A stretch of 64,000 nt of DNA from Poecilobothrus nobilitatus (taxonomy: Eukaryota > Arthropoda > Insecta > Diptera > Dolichopodidae). Below the pieces are notes generated by a model that saw nothing but the letters and a program-made list of their open reading frames with translations, did no database searches and had not been told where the DNA came from. Location of the stretch: positions 263,275,590 through 263,339,589 of the forward strand of contig OX352773.1 of assembly GCA_947095535.1 (NCBI GenBank). The letters run 5' to 3'. The number at the start of each line of letters is the position of its first letter. Positions within the stretch are counted from its first letter, which is position 1. Of this stretch, positions 62,273-64,000 are shown piece after piece. The translations under genes and the position numbers were made by a program.

Positions 62273-63532
62273 ACTATTATTAAATTATATACTAATATTA
62301 TTTATTTTGTTTATATGGCGATATAAAATACATCGCCATATTTACGCTATATTTGGTAGCAAGGGGGATTTGTTTTCAATTAATAGGTAGCAAGCTGTGC
62401 AGGATTTGAACCCGCACTCGCTCGGTGCATAAGACACATGTTTAACCACTAGGCCACCGAGGCCCCTAACGATAAAATATTTTTTTTTAATATAAAAAAT
62501 TGCATATTTTTAGGTAATTCATTTTTTATGCATAATTTATAACAAACAAAAAGAAAAATATTAGCAAAATAATTTATTTATTATTTAGAATAATTTCTTT
62601 TTAATCTACAATTAGGTATGGTTAATAATAAAAAAACTTTAATAATTTTTTAAATTCCTTTAGATTAAGTTATAGGTTTGTTAATTTACTCTGTATTTAA
62701 GCAAAATCTTAATTGTCTGAATCAAATAAAAATTTATAATCAGAATAGTTTAAAATGCATGATTAAAATAAAAATAGTAAATTTTTTAATATTGTTTATA
62801 TTGTAATATTTATTTTGGTTTTGTAAATATGTAAATAAAAAAAATTAAAATTTTTTATTTATAATAAATGGAAATATTTAAAAAAAAATAAACAATAAAA
62901 TATTTTTAAATTAAAATAAACTTTGATTTATTGTTCAAAATTTAAATTTTAGCGAAAAAAATTTTTTTTTTAAATTAATTGCTCTAAAATAACATGATAT
63001 AAACAAAAAAATTAATAGTTAACATATTTATTATGACGAAACAAAAGCTTGAATCAAAGAAATCCGTTCCAAAAATATCAAAGTTGAACTTTGTTTATTA
63101 TTGGCCGCCATATAAACAATTAATTTTAAAAAATAGACAAAAATATTTTCAAATTTCGACAACAAATTTTTCAAATGATTTTTTTTCCGAAGATAACGGA
63201 AAATGGAAATGGAAATCATTAAAGAAAATCTTTCAAAAATGAAATCTATAAATTTATAAGAATTTGAAAAGAAGATTTTTTAATTATAGTTAAAAATAAA
63301 ATCGTACTTGAGACAGCCCTGTAAAATATAAGATTATTGGAATATGTCAACTAATATTCATTTTTATAATACCTCTGCTGAATTGACCATTGATTTTAAT
63401 GGTACCTATTTTGTATATTATTATATTGATAATTATATGATAAAGAAATTGTAATTAAAAGAAAAATTTTTCTTTTTTTTAAGTCATACAAAGAAAAAGA
63501 GGAAGAAAATATTGGAATGAATTATGAACATG
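62273..63532 (+). repeat. Direct duplication, unit 2 (about 1.26 kb)
   Basis: Near-identical copy of 60466-61725. It carries only the head-side part of the SINE (tRNA-like head at about 62389-62466) and lacks the SINE tail and the left TAACGATAAAAT, so it is derived from unit 1. The 69-codon frame is repeated at 63033-63242. Confidence 0.9.
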
Positions 63533-64000
63533 ATAAGATGATCAAAATATGAACTAGAGCATAACAATGGTATTAAAATGGTATTAAATGGGACAATGGT
63601 ATTAAAAGAAGTCGAAAATAGACAAAAGTATTTCAACTGAAACGTATTAGGTTTATTGAACCTAAATGGATGTATTCTGTTATTATAAAATAAATATTCA
63701 TTTCAACGATTTAATAATATTTATTAAATAATAAATATTTGTGTAGTACAATTAATTAATATAGTTTTGTAAATCGTAAACGCCACAAAGGAAATAATAT
63801 CATGATAACATAAATTGGAGCTGAAATATTAGAATGTTATTAAAAGCATAGATAATAAAAATATTAACTTTGAAAAAAAAAAAAAAAAACAAGGATATTT
63901 TTTGTTTATATAAAAAAGGTGAACATTTAATATTTATAGATAGTTTTAAATGCGGTTAAATGTGTTCATTTTGGTCTGTTTTTGTTTTAATAAAAAACTG
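63533..64000. other. AT-rich end of the window
   Basis: ATGGTATTAAA occurs three times between 63567 and 63608. Otherwise nothing is recognised. Confidence 0.5.

Noticed and set aside
60466..63532. The two 1.26-kb direct repeats as long terminal repeats of a retrotransposon
   Set aside because: No TG...CA ends, no primer-binding site or polypurine tract, no target duplication, only 546 bp between them, and a SINE crosses the left border of one unit only.
1..64000. CRISPR array, operon, prophage or bacterial regulatory elements
   Set aside because: No spaced repeats of that kind, no densely packed genes and no bacterial gene content; the sequence is clearly that of an animal nuclear genome.

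Overview
This is 64 kb of very AT-rich, non-protein-coding animal DNA. I found no intact protein-coding gene, rRNA gene or functional tRNA gene. Everything that can be recognised is mobile-element material: two well-preserved non-autonomous Helitrons, a second Helitron end, a family of DINE-1-like Helentron-associated elements (HINEs), three families of SINE with tRNA-like heads, six decayed jockey-type LINE fragments and two further LINE C-terminal fragments. They lie in a background of A/T homopolymers and simple repeats. The jockey-type LINE tails and the DINE-1-like elements (TATACCCG start, a TCCG tract inside, a terminal hairpin followed by CTTCCTCGTTT) point to an insect. A fly is my best guess, but the window holds no gene that could settle it. 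The window looks like intergenic sequence or the inside of a very large intron.

Layout. 1-3.5 kb: a jockey-type LINE 3' end (minus), a SINE and a LINE C-terminal fragment. 3.5-14.4 kb: AT-rich sequence with two SINE copies (8.2-8.5 and 11.7-11.9 kb). 14.5-15.7 kb: the longest reverse-transcriptase relic, with a recognisable FADD motif, frameshifts, stops and an internal deletion. 15.7-22.5 kb: homopolymer-rich DNA with one weak candidate micro-exon. 22.5-24.9 kb: Helitron copy A. 25-35 kb: two heavily decayed LINE tails and one SINE. 35.95-39.81 kb: a HINE split by Helitron copy B. 40.19-41.77 kb: a second, uninterrupted copy of the same HINE, which serves as an unoccupied site. 41.9-42.3 kb: LINE tail. 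44.65-46.04 kb: a Helitron 3' end between inverted arrays of a short repeat. 47.2-50.0 kb: reverse-strand HINE-related fragments with tandem units of about 477 bp and (ACGG)10. 51.8-52.3 kb: LINE C-terminus. 53.4 kb: SINE. 58.5-59.2 kb: a third HINE, reverse strand. 59.5-60.25 kb: LINE tail. 60.28-63.53 kb: a SINE with a perfect 12-bp target duplication, overlapping a near-identical 1.26-kb direct duplication.

No genes work together here. What the window records is an order of events: a HINE inserted, a Helitron then inserted into that HINE, and a SINE inserted and was later partly carried along by a local duplication. The best leads are the Helitron/HINE nest with its empty-site paralogue, the mosaic dimeric structure of the two Helitrons, and the SINE-dated duplication. 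I did not find a convincing new functional system.
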